Below, in pieces: positions 32,505 to 42,072 of a stretch of DNA of 64,000 bases. Origin of the DNA: Peptococcaceae bacterium UBA4068 (GTDB lineage: Bacteria > Bacillota > Dehalobacteriia > UBA4068). Below the pieces are notes generated by a model. The model made no database searches and was not told where the DNA came from. It saw nothing but the letters and a program-made list of their open reading frames with translations. The stretch is taken from positions 97,928 to 161,927 of the forward strand of contig DFZA01000010.1 in the NCBI GenBank assembly GCA_002382665.1. The letters are read 5' to 3'. Each line of letters starts with the position of its first letter. Within the stretch, counting starts at the first letter, position 1. Made by a program: the position numbers and the translations under genes.

Positions 32505-34046
32505 TTAGATTACTTCAGTATAAGCTAAGGGAATGCTTACCGCGATATCGCTGGCGGTAATTCCTGCTTCCGAGCTTGCCGCCGCAGCAATATCACCCGC
32601 TCGTCCATGTAACCAGACTGCGCAGGCAGCCGCTGCTGCCGGCGGTAGGCCTTGCGCCAACAAAGAAGCTATCATACCGGATAATACATCGCCGCTGCCG
32701 GCGGTCGCCATACCGGGATTACCGGTATTGTTGATAAATAGTCTCCCCTCAGGTGTGGCAACCACAGTTCCCGCGCCTTTTAATACTACTATCACATCAT
32801 TTTCCGCCGCAAATTTACAGGCGATCTCAATTCTGTTTTCTTGAACTTCAGCCGGACTAATTCCCAATAGATTGGCCATTTCGCCTGGGTGCGGAGTAAC
32901 GACCATAGGCGCTTGGAAATTTTTCAGCAGCCACAGGTTTCCACATACGGCAAATAAACCGTCGGCATCCAGTACGGTGGGCTTGTTAAGATGTTTCAAT
33001 AAACCGTGGATCAACGATATAGTTTCCGGGTTGCGGCCCATACCTGGTCCGACCAGATAACAATCGGCGTCAAATTTAGCGATTTCGTCCGTAGTACTGC
33101 TAGATAATAAACCGTCGCTGTTTTCAGACAGTGGAAGCAGCATTGCTTCCGGCAGACGTGCGGTGAACGATGTACGGCAAGCCGAAGGGATTGCCGCTGT
33201 TAAAAGGCCGGCGCCTGTTTTCATAACGCCGGTAGCCGCTAATATAGCTGCTCCGGGCATATTAGGCGAACCTGCGATTTCCAATACATGTCCGTAATCG
33301 CCTTTATGGCTTTTACGGTTGCGTATTGTCAGCCAGCGGCGGCAAAACTTAGCGTCAAGCAGCTCGCGACGGCTGTCGAGGTTTTCTTCAACCTGGGTCG
33401 GCAGTGATATGTCGGCGACGATTAGTTTGCCCACATATGGTTTTGCTTCCGGCATAATCAAACCCAATTTACAGAAACCGAATGTAACGGTGCTGGTAGC
33501 TTCAACGGCAGCGCCTAAAGGCATGCCGGTAACTGATGATAATCCGGATGGAATATCGCAGGCGATTACCGGAGTATGGCTTTCATTGATGATGTTAATT
33601 ACCGATAATATTGTGCTGCTGACTTCATCGCGCAAGCCGGTACCGAAAATAGCGTCAATGACAATATCAGAACTCCATAAGGCCATCCTTGCGATATTAA
33701 GACGGCTACCTTCAGTAATCCAATATCCGTTAACGCCCATATTTTTCAATATTTGCAAATTAAGCAGCGCGTCGCCGCGGAAAATATCCGGATCGGCAAG
33801 AAAATACAGACGTACTTCACAACCAGCGTTATGTAAATGGCGGGCTACAACGAGTCCGTCACCGCCATTGTTGCCGCCGCCGCAAAAAATTACAGCTTTT
33901 TTACCGTCAAGCGTTCCCAGCAAATTAACAACCTCTTTTACCACTGCAAGCCCGGCATTTTCCATCAATATTACACTGGGGATACCATAATCATTAGTAG
34001 CAGCAGCATCAGCTTGCCGCATTTCTTCGGCTGTAACTAATCTCAT
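32505..34046 (-). CDS. nnr: Bifunctional NAD(P)HX epimerase / ADP-dependent NAD(P)HX dehydratase
   Basis: 513 aa. The N-terminal epimerase (YjeF_N; IFCGGGNNGGDGLVVARHL) occupies about 1-215 and the C-terminal carbohydrate-kinase-like dehydratase about 225-513, with VVTPHPGEMANLLG and NTGNPGMATAGSGDVLSGM. It repairs hydrated NADH and NADPH. ATG follows AGGAGGATT. It precedes alr by 24 bp, a common arrangement in Firmicutes. Confidence 0.95.
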   Translation of the reverse strand: MRLVTAEEMRQADAAATNDYGIPSVILMENAGLAVVKEVVNLLGTLDGKKAVIFCGGGNNGGDGLVVARHLHNAGCEVRLYFLADPDIFRGDALLNLQILKNMGVNGYWITEGSRLNIARMALWSSDIVIDAIFGTGLRDEVSSTILSVINIINESHTPVIACDIPSGLSSVTGMPLGAAVEATSTVTFGFCKLGLIMPEAKPYVGKLIVADISLPTQVEENLDSRRELLDAKFCRRWLTIRNRKSHKGDYGHVLEIAGSPNMPGAAILAATGVMKTGAGLLTAAIPSACRTSFTARLPEAMLLPLSENSDGLLSSSTTDEIAKFDADCYLVGPGMGRNPETISLIHGLLKHLNKPTVLDADGLFAVCGNLWLLKNFQAPMVVTPHPGEMANLLGISPAEVQENRIEIACKFAAENDVIVVLKGAGTVVATPEGRLFINNTGNPGMATAGSGDVLSGMIASLLAQGLPPAAAAACAVWLHGRAGDIAAAASSEAGITASDIAVSIPLAYTEVI

Positions 34047-34133
34047 AAATAATCCTCCTTACCACTATCCCTCAATACTTCGCTTTTTTGATTTCATATC
34101 CTCTTTTAGACAAATTCTTTATTGTGAAAAATA

Positions 34134-34859
34134 TTATTCTTCCCTTAACAACAGCGGTTGACATTGAAGATAATCAATAGTTGTGTTAAGAAAACGAATT
34201 CCCTGGTATTCTCCTGTAAAACTGGTTGAGGCTGTAGCGTTGTGAGTATGTCCGTAAATACAAAGCTTGACGCCGAATTCACGCATAATTTGGCAAAACT
34301 CATTGTCTTTTGGTTTATCGGCTAAAGGAGGGAAATGGGTCAAAACCACCGGTTCAAGGCTGCTTGACTTACCATTTTCAAGAGAAAGACGTAATCTAAT
34401 CAATTCGCGGGCATAAATTTGCCTGTCATGAGCCGAAAAATTATTATTTTCCGGCAGTATCCAGCCACGGGTACCGCAAATAACGCGGCTGCCAACGATG
34501 ATACTGTCATTCTGTAGAGCTTGACAATTCGACGGCAGGTTTTGGCGGACACGGCCGATGCTTTGCCACCAGTAATCATGATTACCTTTAATCATAATTA
34601 TCTGTCCTGGCAGAGAGCCAAGAAATGCAAAATCGGCAGAGGCTTCCTCTAAAGTCATAGCCCAGGAAATATCTCCTGCCACTAAAACAAAGTCGTCAGC
34701 CGCTACCGTTGCCAGCCAGTTTTGATAAAGTCTCCTGTAGCTATCCTGCCAAGCCGCGCCAAAGATATCCATCGGTTTTGAGACAGATATGTTGTCCCAA
34801 TCATTGTTGGGCGGTTCTATAAACGATAAATGTAGATCGGAAATTGCAAAAACTTTCAT
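34134..34859 (-). CDS. Metallophosphoesterase
   Basis: 241 aa calcineurin-like phosphoesterase. The metal-binding blocks are visible in order: ISDLHLSF, LVAGDISW, IKGNHDYWW, VVLTHFPP and IYGHTHN. This YkuE/DR1119-like soluble type has no signal peptide. The substrate is unknown. ATG lies 8 bp after the end of the DUF1294 gene, so they are probably co-transcribed. Confidence 0.88.
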   Translation of the reverse strand: MKVFAISDLHLSFIEPPNNDWDNISVSKPMDIFGAAWQDSYRRLYQNWLATVAADDFVLVAGDISWAMTLEEASADFAFLGSLPGQIIMIKGNHDYWWQSIGRVRQNLPSNCQALQNDSIIVGSRVICGTRGWILPENNNFSAHDRQIYARELIRLRLSLENGKSSSLEPVVLTHFPPLADKPKDNEFCQIMREFGVKLCIYGHTHNATASTSFTGEYQGIRFLNTTIDYLQCQPLLLREE

Positions 34860-34867
34860 TTACAACC

Positions 34868-35173
34868 TCAAAAATAAAATAGATAAATAAGTAAAATTAT
34901 ATGAGCAATGACGCTAATTGTATATACACAAGCGAAATATTTTTTTTGAGTTTTATGATGAAATATTTTGCTACCTAACAGACCGCCGACAGCACCGCCG
35001 ATAATGCCCCAAAGCAATAGCGTCTTTTCGGGCACACGGCGACTCTTTTTTTTAGCTTTTATTTTATCGATCATCATTAATAAAAAGAGCGCTATGTTGA
35101 CAATTGTATAATATATAACCAATTCGGGTATTTTAATTACAACTCCCGCTTTCAATAATGTATTTAAGACCAT
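34868..35173 (-). CDS. DUF1294 membrane protein
   Basis: 101 aa as drawn from the ATG at 35173, but no ribosome binding site precedes that codon; a start near the IPELVIYY segment is likely and gives about 85 aa. The DUF1294 signature is clear: MMIDKIKAKKKSRRVPEKTLLLWGIIGG followed by GLLGSKIFHHKTQKKYF. Three to four membrane segments. Function unknown. Its 5' end approaches the divergent DUF378 gene closely (19 bp). Confidence 0.8.
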   Translation of the reverse strand: MVLNTLLKAGVVIKIPELVIYYTIVNIALFLLMMIDKIKAKKKSRRVPEKTLLLWGIIGGAVGGLLGSKIFHHKTQKKYFACVYTISVIAHIILLIYLFYF

Positions 35174-35192
35174 AAAAGGAGGTGGAACTAGA

Positions 35193-35411
35193 GTGCGAAG
35201 ATGGAACGGTTTTGATAAATTGATTTTGATTTTAATTATTATAGGTGCAGTTAACTGGGGTTTGATTGGATTTTTTCGTTATGATTTAATAGCCGCTCTT
35301 TTTGGCGGACAGTTAGCTGCGATGAGCAGACTTATTTATGCGATTGTAGGTTTAGCCGGATTATGGGCTATCAGTCTATTTTGGCGCAACAGAGAGCACT
35401 TAGGGGATTAA
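35193..35411 (+). CDS. DUF378 small membrane protein
   Basis: 72 aa. GTG start with AAAGGAGGTGG upstream. Two membrane segments (LILILIIIGAVNWGLIGFF and LIYAIVGLAGLWAISLFW) and the NWGLIG motif define DUF378 (YuzA-like). Function unknown. It is a single-gene unit ending at a bidirectional terminator. Confidence 0.85.
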   Translation: MRRWNGFDKLILILIIIGAVNWGLIGFFRYDLIAALFGGQLAAMSRLIYAIVGLAGLWAISLFWRNREHLGD

Positions 35412-35417
35412 TTTAAA

Positions 35418-35448
35418 AAGATGGGCAGGCGATAAGCCTGCCCATCTT
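35418..35448. terminator. Bidirectional terminator between DUF378 gene and pduL
   Basis: 13-bp perfect stem (35418-35430 with 35436-35448), loop GATAA, T-rich after and A-rich before. Confidence 0.85.
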
Positions 35449-35453
35449 ATTTT

Positions 35454-36095
35454 TTATTTATTCTTTTTTACAATCAATACTTTTTGCCCGCCGGATATCA
35501 GCGCCGCATTGGCTTCGTCGGTATCTACATGCATATCCAATGCAAATTGAGCATGTACTCTTACCATAATATCACAGAAAACAACATGCTTTTTACCGGA
35601 AGTATAAACATCGACCAGCTCTTTGTCAGCAATACCAAGTCTTTCGCCGTCACTGGTATGCATATGAATATGGGGGGCGGCAAGAATTACGCCTTCCTTA
35701 AGCAGTACATAACCGTTAGGGCCGACTAGTACGCAGCCGGGAGTTCCTTCAACGTTACCGGAATTACGTAGGGGCGCTTTGATACCTAATTTTCGCGCGT
35801 CTGTTTGCGCCAATTCTATTTGAGTTTGGGGACGGCATGGCCCAAGAATACGAACTTTTTCCAGTATGCCTTTGGGGCCAACAATATTGACCATTTCATC
35901 GCAGGCAAATTGCCCGGGCTGGGTCAGATCTTTGATGGAAGTCAATTTATGACCTACACCGAATAATTTTTCCAAATCTTCCTCTGTGACATGCAGATGT
36001 CGATTGGAGACATTAATCGGTATCAAATACTGGTTGTTGAGATCATTAAAATCAATAGCCGAAAAGTCAATTATGGGTAATGCGTTAACAGACAT
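35454..36095 (-). CDS. pduL: Phosphate propanoyltransferase PduL
   Basis: 213 aa. It converts acyl-CoA plus phosphate to acyl-phosphate (propionyl or acetyl), feeding acetate/propionate kinase for ATP. The two PduL beta-barrel domains show the zinc-binding NVSNRHLHVTEEDL and APHIHMHTSDGERLG histidines. There is no encapsulation peptide and no microcompartment shell gene nearby, so it probably replaces Pta in central fermentation. ATG follows AGGAGGCTGC. Confidence 0.92.
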   Translation of the reverse strand: MSVNALPIIDFSAIDFNDLNNQYLIPINVSNRHLHVTEEDLEKLFGVGHKLTSIKDLTQPGQFACDEMVNIVGPKGILEKVRILGPCRPQTQIELAQTDARKLGIKAPLRNSGNVEGTPGCVLVGPNGYVLLKEGVILAAPHIHMHTSDGERLGIADKELVDVYTSGKKHVVFCDIMVRVHAQFALDMHVDTDEANAALISGGQKVLIVKKNK

Positions 36096-36159
36096 AAAAG
36101 CAGCCTCCTACTATTAGATTACTGGTTTTTAACCATTGATATCATAACTTATAATAAAT

Positions 36160-37779
36160 TTAATTACAAGTGTAAATTTGACATAATTCGCTAACGCCGG
36201 TTTTTTTCTTTATATCGAAACTTAAATAACAATTTTGGTTTGTTGCCCAAGCAATTTTCCCCGGTATTATTTGCCACTGATGGTTAAAAAAGAAGCTGTT
36301 TTTGCTGTCTTGGGGATGTCTCAGGATAGTAGGTAACGGCTGACCGTCACCGTAAGCCAGCCAATCCAAACGTAGCAGATCAAAAAATAATCTTTCATTT
36401 AATGGCAGCAATAGTTTTGCCAGCAATTCGGCCTTTCGTGGCAATGAAAGGCTACCGGTAGTTATTTGCAGTTTGGCGGCAGCCAGGTCAAAATAAAATT
36501 GCAGGGCGCCTCCCGGCCAAAGTTTAGCCGCATAGAATAGTGTTTGCAGAAAACGGCCGCTGTTATAGAAAGCGTTAAGCACCTGTTCTGCCCGGTTAAG
36601 CTCGAACAAATAATTCGCAGGCATTGTTGGCGTGTCTAGTACTTTGTAAGGAGGGGTTGCGGAGTAAACTATACCCCAAGAATTGGTAGTTTGGGCGAGT
36701 AATGACCCCGGCAAAACTTTAAGAAAGCCCAGTTGTAAATAATCAGGTGCCATCTGGTGTATTTCCGCAAATGCGCTGGCAAAGCTGTCCGGCGTTTCCT
36801 GGGGCAGCCCTGCTATCAAATCGAGGTGGAGATGAATATTATCGGCAGCAATAATTTGCATTAATGCTGTTTTTGCTTTTTGCCAGTCACCGCTACGATG
36901 AATAGCAGCCAGTACATCATCGTTCAACGATTGGACTCCGGCCTCCAGTCGAAAATAATCAACTGGTGCCTGGACGAATAAGGATATTATCTCCGGTGTT
37001 AGTATATATGGCGATATTTCGAAATGCCAGCTCAATCCGGGCCGGTATAATTCCAGGAGGGCGGTAATAATTTTAGCAGCACGCTGAGGAGAAGCATTGA
37101 ATGTGCGGTCAACAAATTTAATTTGCCCAGCATATTGTGATAATATTTGCAATTCCGGCAGTACTTTATCAAGCGGTCTTTCCCGCAAAGGTTCGCTGGC
37201 CGAGGCGCAAAAAACACAGCTGTAAGGACAACCGCGGCTGCTTTCGTAATAGATGATTTTTTTTTCGGCTGACAAGGCTTTTAAATCGTCTTCATCATAA
37301 ATAAATGGCAGCGCTGCGAAATCAACCTGCCCAGACGGCGTAAACTCTTGTTGATTTTGAAATATAACACCGGCCATTGTCGTTTGTTTATTTTCAAGCA
37401 ACTCTGAAACTAACTTGGGCCAAATGTTTTCTCCCTCGCCGACGATTACGGCATAAAGCTGAGGTAGCTCAGCAATCAATTCTGTTGCCCTAGCCGACGC
37501 TTCCGGCCCGCCGAGTATTATTTTACAATCAGGCAATAATAAGGCAGTGTCTTTGACTAATTTGACCGTATATTCTATATTCCAGATGTAAGTTGAAAAA
37601 CTGACGATATCCGGCTGCTGACTACAGATATCATTAAGCAGATCGGAAATAGGCATGTTAATCGAGTATTCGCGTAATTCCACTTGCAGTTGCGAACCTT
37701 TTAATGCTTGCTTTAGATAATAAAGCGCCGGATTACTGTGAATGTATTGGCTATTGATAGCAACTAACATTAGTTTCAT
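36160..37779 (-). CDS. B12-binding radical SAM protein (DUF4080)
   Basis: 539 aa. An N-terminal cobalamin-binding-like domain (about 1-130; VSFSTYIWNIEYTV, IILGGPEASA, GEGENIWPKL) precedes a radical SAM core with C184-x3-C188-x2-C191 (CPYSCVFC). The C-terminal part matches DUF4080. Such proteins are widespread in anaerobic Firmicutes and their substrate is unknown. ATG at 37779 follows AAGGG. It is divergent from moeA. Confidence 0.88.
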   Translation of the reverse strand: MKLMLVAINSQYIHSNPALYYLKQALKGSQLQVELREYSINMPISDLLNDICSQQPDIVSFSTYIWNIEYTVKLVKDTALLLPDCKIILGGPEASARATELIAELPQLYAVIVGEGENIWPKLVSELLENKQTTMAGVIFQNQQEFTPSGQVDFAALPFIYDEDDLKALSAEKKIIYYESSRGCPYSCVFCASASEPLRERPLDKVLPELQILSQYAGQIKFVDRTFNASPQRAAKIITALLELYRPGLSWHFEISPYILTPEIISLFVQAPVDYFRLEAGVQSLNDDVLAAIHRSGDWQKAKTALMQIIAADNIHLHLDLIAGLPQETPDSFASAFAEIHQMAPDYLQLGFLKVLPGSLLAQTTNSWGIVYSATPPYKVLDTPTMPANYLFELNRAEQVLNAFYNSGRFLQTLFYAAKLWPGGALQFYFDLAAAKLQITTGSLSLPRKAELLAKLLLPLNERLFFDLLRLDWLAYGDGQPLPTILRHPQDSKNSFFFNHQWQIIPGKIAWATNQNCYLSFDIKKKTGVSELCQIYTCN

Positions 37780-37847
37780 GGTTATACCCTTGTCTTTAAA
37801 GATTTTAGTTGATCAAATATTCGTGTCAGAAGTTGGTTATACCTGCA

Positions 37848-37876
37848 TTGCATATGCAATTTGACTGTGTTATAAT
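37848..37876 (+). promoter_or_regulatory. moeA promoter with palindrome over the -35
   Basis: TTGCAT (37848-37853), 17-bp spacer, TATAAT (37871-37876). A perfect 14-bp palindrome ATTGCATATGCAAT (37847-37860) covers the -35, a likely repressor site. Confidence 0.6.
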
Positions 37877-37920
37877 AGCTTGAACGTTTATTTTATGTTA
37901 TTTATATGGAGGACATACAG

Positions 37921-39141
37921 TTGCTTACAGTCAAGACTCCGGAAGAAACACAGAAATTGATAACGGAGGCATTTGCTGGTTTTCGTACCGATTGCGAAGA
38001 AATACCGTTAGCCGCCGCCTGGGGGAGGATCTTGGTCAAACCGCAAGCAGCCCATGAATATATACCAGGTTTTAACCGTTCGACGGTCGATGGTTATGCG
38101 CTACATGCCGCCGATACTTTCGGTTGTTCTTTAAGCTCTCCGGCGATGCTGCATTTTATTGGCGAGGTAGAAATGGGAGAGGCGGTAGGATTAACCATAG
38201 CTGCAGGAGAATGTGTTTATGTGCCTACCGGCGGCGAATTGCCGGACGGCGCCGATGCTATGGTAATGCTGGAATATGCCGAAGATTATCAGGACGGTTT
38301 CATTTATATCAACAAACCGGCGGCACCCGGTCAAAATATTATTTTCAAAGGTGATGATACCAGCCCCGGCAAGGAATTATTAGCTCCCGGCACAAAACTG
38401 ACGGCGGCAGCGATGGGGGCATTGGCAGCAATAGGCGTCGCCAAGGTTCCGGTATTTAGTCGTCCGAGAGTAGGAATAATTTCCACCGGTGACGAATTAA
38501 TACCGGTAGAAAACACCCCTGTTTATTCACAAATCAGAGACAGTAACAGTTATGCTTTGATCGGCGGTATCACAGCCGCCGGCGGTGAAGCTGTATGCTA
38601 TGGTATAGTCAAAGATGATTTTGATACATTACTTACTGTTGTCAAAGAGGCACTTGATGATTGTGACATGCTATTGATTTCCGGCGGCAGTTCAGTTGGG
38701 TTTAGAGACGCTACGCTTAAAGTTATTGATGCGCTTGAAGATTCACAAATTTTATTGCATGGAATCGCCGTCAAACCGGGCAAGCCGACCATATTGGCCT
38801 CAGTCGGTGGCAAACCGGTATTTGGTTTACCCGGTCACCCTGTTTCGGCGTATTTTATATTCAGTGTTTTTGCCATGCCGTTGATCGGCATGATGATGAG
38901 CTATACTGCACCATCGTATGGAATAATGGCGCATTTGAGCGAAGCAATACCCTCGAACCATGGCCGTGCAGAATATATAGCGGTTTATTTAAGTCGACAA
39001 AACGGGGTTTGGACTGCGCAGCCAGTACGGGGAAAATCAGGTTTAATTACTACCTTAACCAAGGCCAACGGTTATATTTGTATCCCGCGGGACTGTGAAG
39101 GCCGTGCCTGTGATCAAGAAGTAAGGGTGTTTTTATTTTAA
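37921..39141 (+). CDS. moeA: Molybdopterin molybdenumtransferase MoeA
   Basis: 406 aa from the TTG at 37921, chosen because GGAGGA lies about 8 nt upstream; the in-frame ATG at 37906 is part of that ribosome binding site region and has none of its own. Motifs: NRSTVDGYALHA, PTGGELPDGADAMVM, ISTGDEL, the GGSSVGFRD molybdopterin loop and the C-terminal GKSGLITT. It inserts molybdate into adenylylated molybdopterin. The next gene is a second MoeA copy fused to a binding-protein domain. Confidence 0.93.
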   Translation: MLTVKTPEETQKLITEAFAGFRTDCEEIPLAAAWGRILVKPQAAHEYIPGFNRSTVDGYALHAADTFGCSLSSPAMLHFIGEVEMGEAVGLTIAAGECVYVPTGGELPDGADAMVMLEYAEDYQDGFIYINKPAAPGQNIIFKGDDTSPGKELLAPGTKLTAAAMGALAAIGVAKVPVFSRPRVGIISTGDELIPVENTPVYSQIRDSNSYALIGGITAAGGEAVCYGIVKDDFDTLLTVVKEALDDCDMLLISGGSSVGFRDATLKVIDALEDSQILLHGIAVKPGKPTILASVGGKPVFGLPGHPVSAYFIFSVFAMPLIGMMMSYTAPSYGIMAHLSEAIPSNHGRAEYIAVYLSRQNGVWTAQPVRGKSGLITTLTKANGYICIPRDCEGRACDQEVRVFLF

Positions 39142-39157
39142 ATTTTGAGGTGATAAC

Positions 39158-41065
39158 ATGGGTTATCAATATTTAAGCAATCTGCCACTTGATCAAGCCG
39201 CCGCCGATTATTTAGCGGCTTTGGTTGCCGACGGCTTTATTGCTCAAAAGGAGCAGGTTGCAGCAACTGAGGCTTGCGGAAGAGTTCTTTATGGTCCGGT
39301 TTATGCCAATATTTGCGCACCCCACTATAATGCGGCCGCCATGGATGGCATTGCGCTTGACGCCGCGATTACTTTCGGTGCTACGGAAACGACGCCGGTG
39401 ATTATAAATGATAGCCAATATTGGGTAGTAGATACCGGTGATCCCCTGCCGGAAGGTTGTGACGCGGTGGTAATGGTCGAAGATGTAGTGCGCGTTGCAG
39501 AAGGGGTCAAGCTGGTTGCCGCTGCCGCACCTTGGCAGCATATCCGGCAAATTGGTGAAGATATTTGTGCGAGTGATATGATATTACCGGCATATGCTAC
39601 TGTCACTCCATCGGCAATCGGCGCTATGTTAGCCGGAGGCGTTTTGGAAGTAGATGTGATAAAAAAGCCGTTGGTAGGTATCATTCCTACCGGAGATGAG
39701 ATTATTGCTCCCTGTGCCAATCCGGAGCCGGGGGATATTATCGAGTTTAATTCTTCGATTTTTTCGGCAATGTTAAAAGGATGGGGCGCTGATATTAAAG
39801 TATATCCTATTGTCAAGGACAAGCTGGATTTGATAACTAACAGCGTGCGGCAGGCGGCAGCTGAGTGCGATATAGTGTTGCTAAATGCCGGCTCTTCGGC
39901 CGGTCGCGAAGATTATAGCTCGCAAGCAATTGCTACGGTGGGTGAATTGCTCTATCATGGTCTGGCTATTAAGCCCGGCAAACCGGCAGTTTTGGGAAAA
40001 GCCAAGGCCATACCGCTAATAGGTGTTCCAGGTTACCCCGTTTCGGGAATAATAATTTTAGATCAAATTGTTAAACCTTTATTAGATAGATATTTTCACT
40101 GTTCGGATGTTGACGATCAAACGGTAGACGCTGTTTTAGGCAAACGGTTAACCACTTCTTTAAAGTATAGAGAATTTATCCGTACTCGTTTGGGTTATGT
40201 CAACGGTAAAATGGTTGCAACACCGCTCAATAGGGGTGCGGGTGTGGTCAGTTCCTTTGTTAAAGCCGATGGTATGATTGATGTGCCGCAGAATTGCGAA
40301 GGTTATGAAGCAGGCGAAAGCGTTAAAGTATCTTTGTTGCGTCCATTATCGCAAATCAAGCGGACAATCGTTATTACCGGCAGTCATGATCCCTTGATTG
40401 ACGAATTGGCCAATCTTTTAGTAGAGGCTGACAGAAACGCCGGTATCGCATCTTCGCATGTTGGCAGTATGGGCGGCTTGATGGCGGTGAAGCGCGGCGA
40501 AGCCCATTTGTGCGGTACTCATCTGCTGGATGAGTCAAGCAATCAATATAATATACCATATGTGCAAAAACAGTTCCCGAAAGGCGGCGTGATTTTGGTT
40601 GAGTGCGTTTACCGTCAGCAAGGCTTGATGGTGGCCATGGGCAACCCTTACGGAATTCGTGATCTTAGTGATGTTGCTCGGCTGAAACTTGATTTCGTCA
40701 ACCGCCAAAAAGGAGCCGGTACCCGTATTCTCACCGACTATATAATGAAACAGCAAGGTATTGATATTGCTGATTTGCGCGGTTATCAACGGGAAGAATT
40801 TACTCACACCGGGGTGGCGGCACAGATCGCAGGAAAGACTGCTGACGCCGGCATGGGTATTTATTCCGCGGCTAAAATATACGGGTTAGACTTTGTACCG
40901 GTCTGCGAAGAACAATATGACTTTTTAGTTTCGGCTGAATCTTGGGATTTACCTATGGTACAGAAAATGATCGAGGTATTGTCATCTGCTTCTTTTCGTC
41001 AGCGCCTGCAGGATCTTGGCGGGTATAGGGTAGAAAACCCCGGTCGTATACGTTGTCGTTTCTAA
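39158..41065 (+). CDS. MoeA domain fused to periplasmic-binding-like (LysR substrate) domain
   Basis: 635 aa. Residues 1-400 are a second MoeA (NAAAMDGIALDA-like segment, DTGDPLPEGCDAVVM, PTGDEI, NAGSSAGREDY). Residues about 410-635 form a PBP-like domain (VITGSHDPLIDELANLL, NRQKGAGTRILTDYI, HTGVAAQIAGKTADAGMGIY) related to ModA and to LysR effector domains. Such fusions are common in anaerobes and may sense or deliver molybdate/tungstate. It lacks a signal peptide, so it is cytoplasmic. It starts 16 bp after moeA in one operon. Confidence 0.92.
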   Translation: MGYQYLSNLPLDQAAADYLAALVADGFIAQKEQVAATEACGRVLYGPVYANICAPHYNAAAMDGIALDAAITFGATETTPVIINDSQYWVVDTGDPLPEGCDAVVMVEDVVRVAEGVKLVAAAAPWQHIRQIGEDICASDMILPAYATVTPSAIGAMLAGGVLEVDVIKKPLVGIIPTGDEIIAPCANPEPGDIIEFNSSIFSAMLKGWGADIKVYPIVKDKLDLITNSVRQAAAECDIVLLNAGSSAGREDYSSQAIATVGELLYHGLAIKPGKPAVLGKAKAIPLIGVPGYPVSGIIILDQIVKPLLDRYFHCSDVDDQTVDAVLGKRLTTSLKYREFIRTRLGYVNGKMVATPLNRGAGVVSSFVKADGMIDVPQNCEGYEAGESVKVSLLRPLSQIKRTIVITGSHDPLIDELANLLVEADRNAGIASSHVGSMGGLMAVKRGEAHLCGTHLLDESSNQYNIPYVQKQFPKGGVILVECVYRQQGLMVAMGNPYGIRDLSDVARLKLDFVNRQKGAGTRILTDYIMKQQGIDIADLRGYQREEFTHTGVAAQIAGKTADAGMGIYSAAKIYGLDFVPVCEEQYDFLVSAESWDLPMVQKMIEVLSSASFRQRLQDLGGYRVENPGRIRCRF

Positions 41066-41119
41066 TGAAGTTGAATATAGATATAGTAGTTGAGTGCTCA
41101 TAAAATAGGGGAGCGGATT

Positions 41120-42034
41120 ATGGGTAAAATAAAATTTGTTACAGATTCGGCATCGGATATACCGCTGGAACTAGCGGAAGAACTGAATATTGATATCATT
41201 CCATTTTCTATTGAAATTGATGGTGTAATTTACAAAGAAAACATAGATTTTACACCGCAGGAGTTTTATAAATTGATGGAAAACGCCAAATCGATTCCGA
41301 CCACGGCGCAGATTCCAACCTATAGCTATCTGCAGGTATTTGAGCGCTATTATCAAGAAGGCTTTGATCTGTTAATGCTTGTTTCATTGGCGTCGACTGC
41401 CTCGTCAACATTTGAACGGGCTGTTGAGGCTAGAGAAATGTTTTATGACCAGTATCCGGAGGCAATAAAAGCATATGATATCCGGGTTATCGATTCCAAA
41501 ACATTTTCCATAGCTTACGGCTATCCGGTGATGGAGTCAGCGCGCATGCATCGTGACGGAGCGGCATTAAGTGATATTTTATATTTCCTTGATGATTGGA
41601 TTAACAGTTTTGAATGTTATTTCACGGCTTTTTCTTTCCGTTATATCAAACAGTCGGGGCGGATCAGCGCCGGCAGAGCTTTAATGGGTGAATTGATCAG
41701 TATTAGACCAATATTAAGTATTATTGACGGAGCTTTCAATGTAATAAAAAAGGTGCATGGCGACAATGCGGTATTGAAGGCTTTTTCGACGTTAGCTGCG
41801 CAAAGAATCAGAGAAGGGCATGTTTATGAAATTTTGGCCGGAACATATCAGGGCATCAGTGAAAAGCTAGAACGCTTACTGACGGCACAGCTGGGGCACA
41901 AACCAGTGGGGGTTTTTGATGTCGGTTCAGCAATTGCTATCAACAGCGGGCCGGATATGTTGGGATTTGGCTTCCTCGGCGAGTACAGACGGCATGAACG
42001 GCGCCCTGAGGAATTGGGGAAATATCAAAAATAG
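41120..42034 (+). CDS. DegV family fatty-acid-binding protein
   Basis: 304 aa from the ATG at 41120 with GGGGAG 6 nt upstream; an in-frame TTG at 41090 is not used. DegV features: KFVTDSASDIPLELAEELNI at the start, IPTTAQIPTYSY, IRVIDSKTFS, and RYIKQSGRISAGRALMGELI lining the fatty-acid cleft. DegV/FakB proteins hold fatty acids for kinase FakA, but no fakA is present here. The C-terminal 30 residues are charged. Confidence 0.9.
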   Translation: MGKIKFVTDSASDIPLELAEELNIDIIPFSIEIDGVIYKENIDFTPQEFYKLMENAKSIPTTAQIPTYSYLQVFERYYQEGFDLLMLVSLASTASSTFERAVEAREMFYDQYPEAIKAYDIRVIDSKTFSIAYGYPVMESARMHRDGAALSDILYFLDDWINSFECYFTAFSFRYIKQSGRISAGRALMGELISIRPILSIIDGAFNVIKKVHGDNAVLKAFSTLAAQRIREGHVYEILAGTYQGISEKLERLLTAQLGHKPVGVFDVGSAIAINSGPDMLGFGFLGEYRRHERRPEELGKYQK

Positions 42035-42072
42035 TCGCAGTAGGTAATAGACGTGTAAAAAAGGGCATAGCG

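Noticed and set aside
33319..33990. 223-aa plus-strand open frame inside nnr
   Set aside because: Entirely antisense to well-conserved nnr; low-complexity Ser/Pro composition typical of a shadow frame.
36160..37779. Assigning the B12-binding radical SAM protein to BchE, MiaB or HemN families
   Set aside because: It lacks a TRAM domain and the HemN signature; the C-terminal region fits DUF4080 instead.
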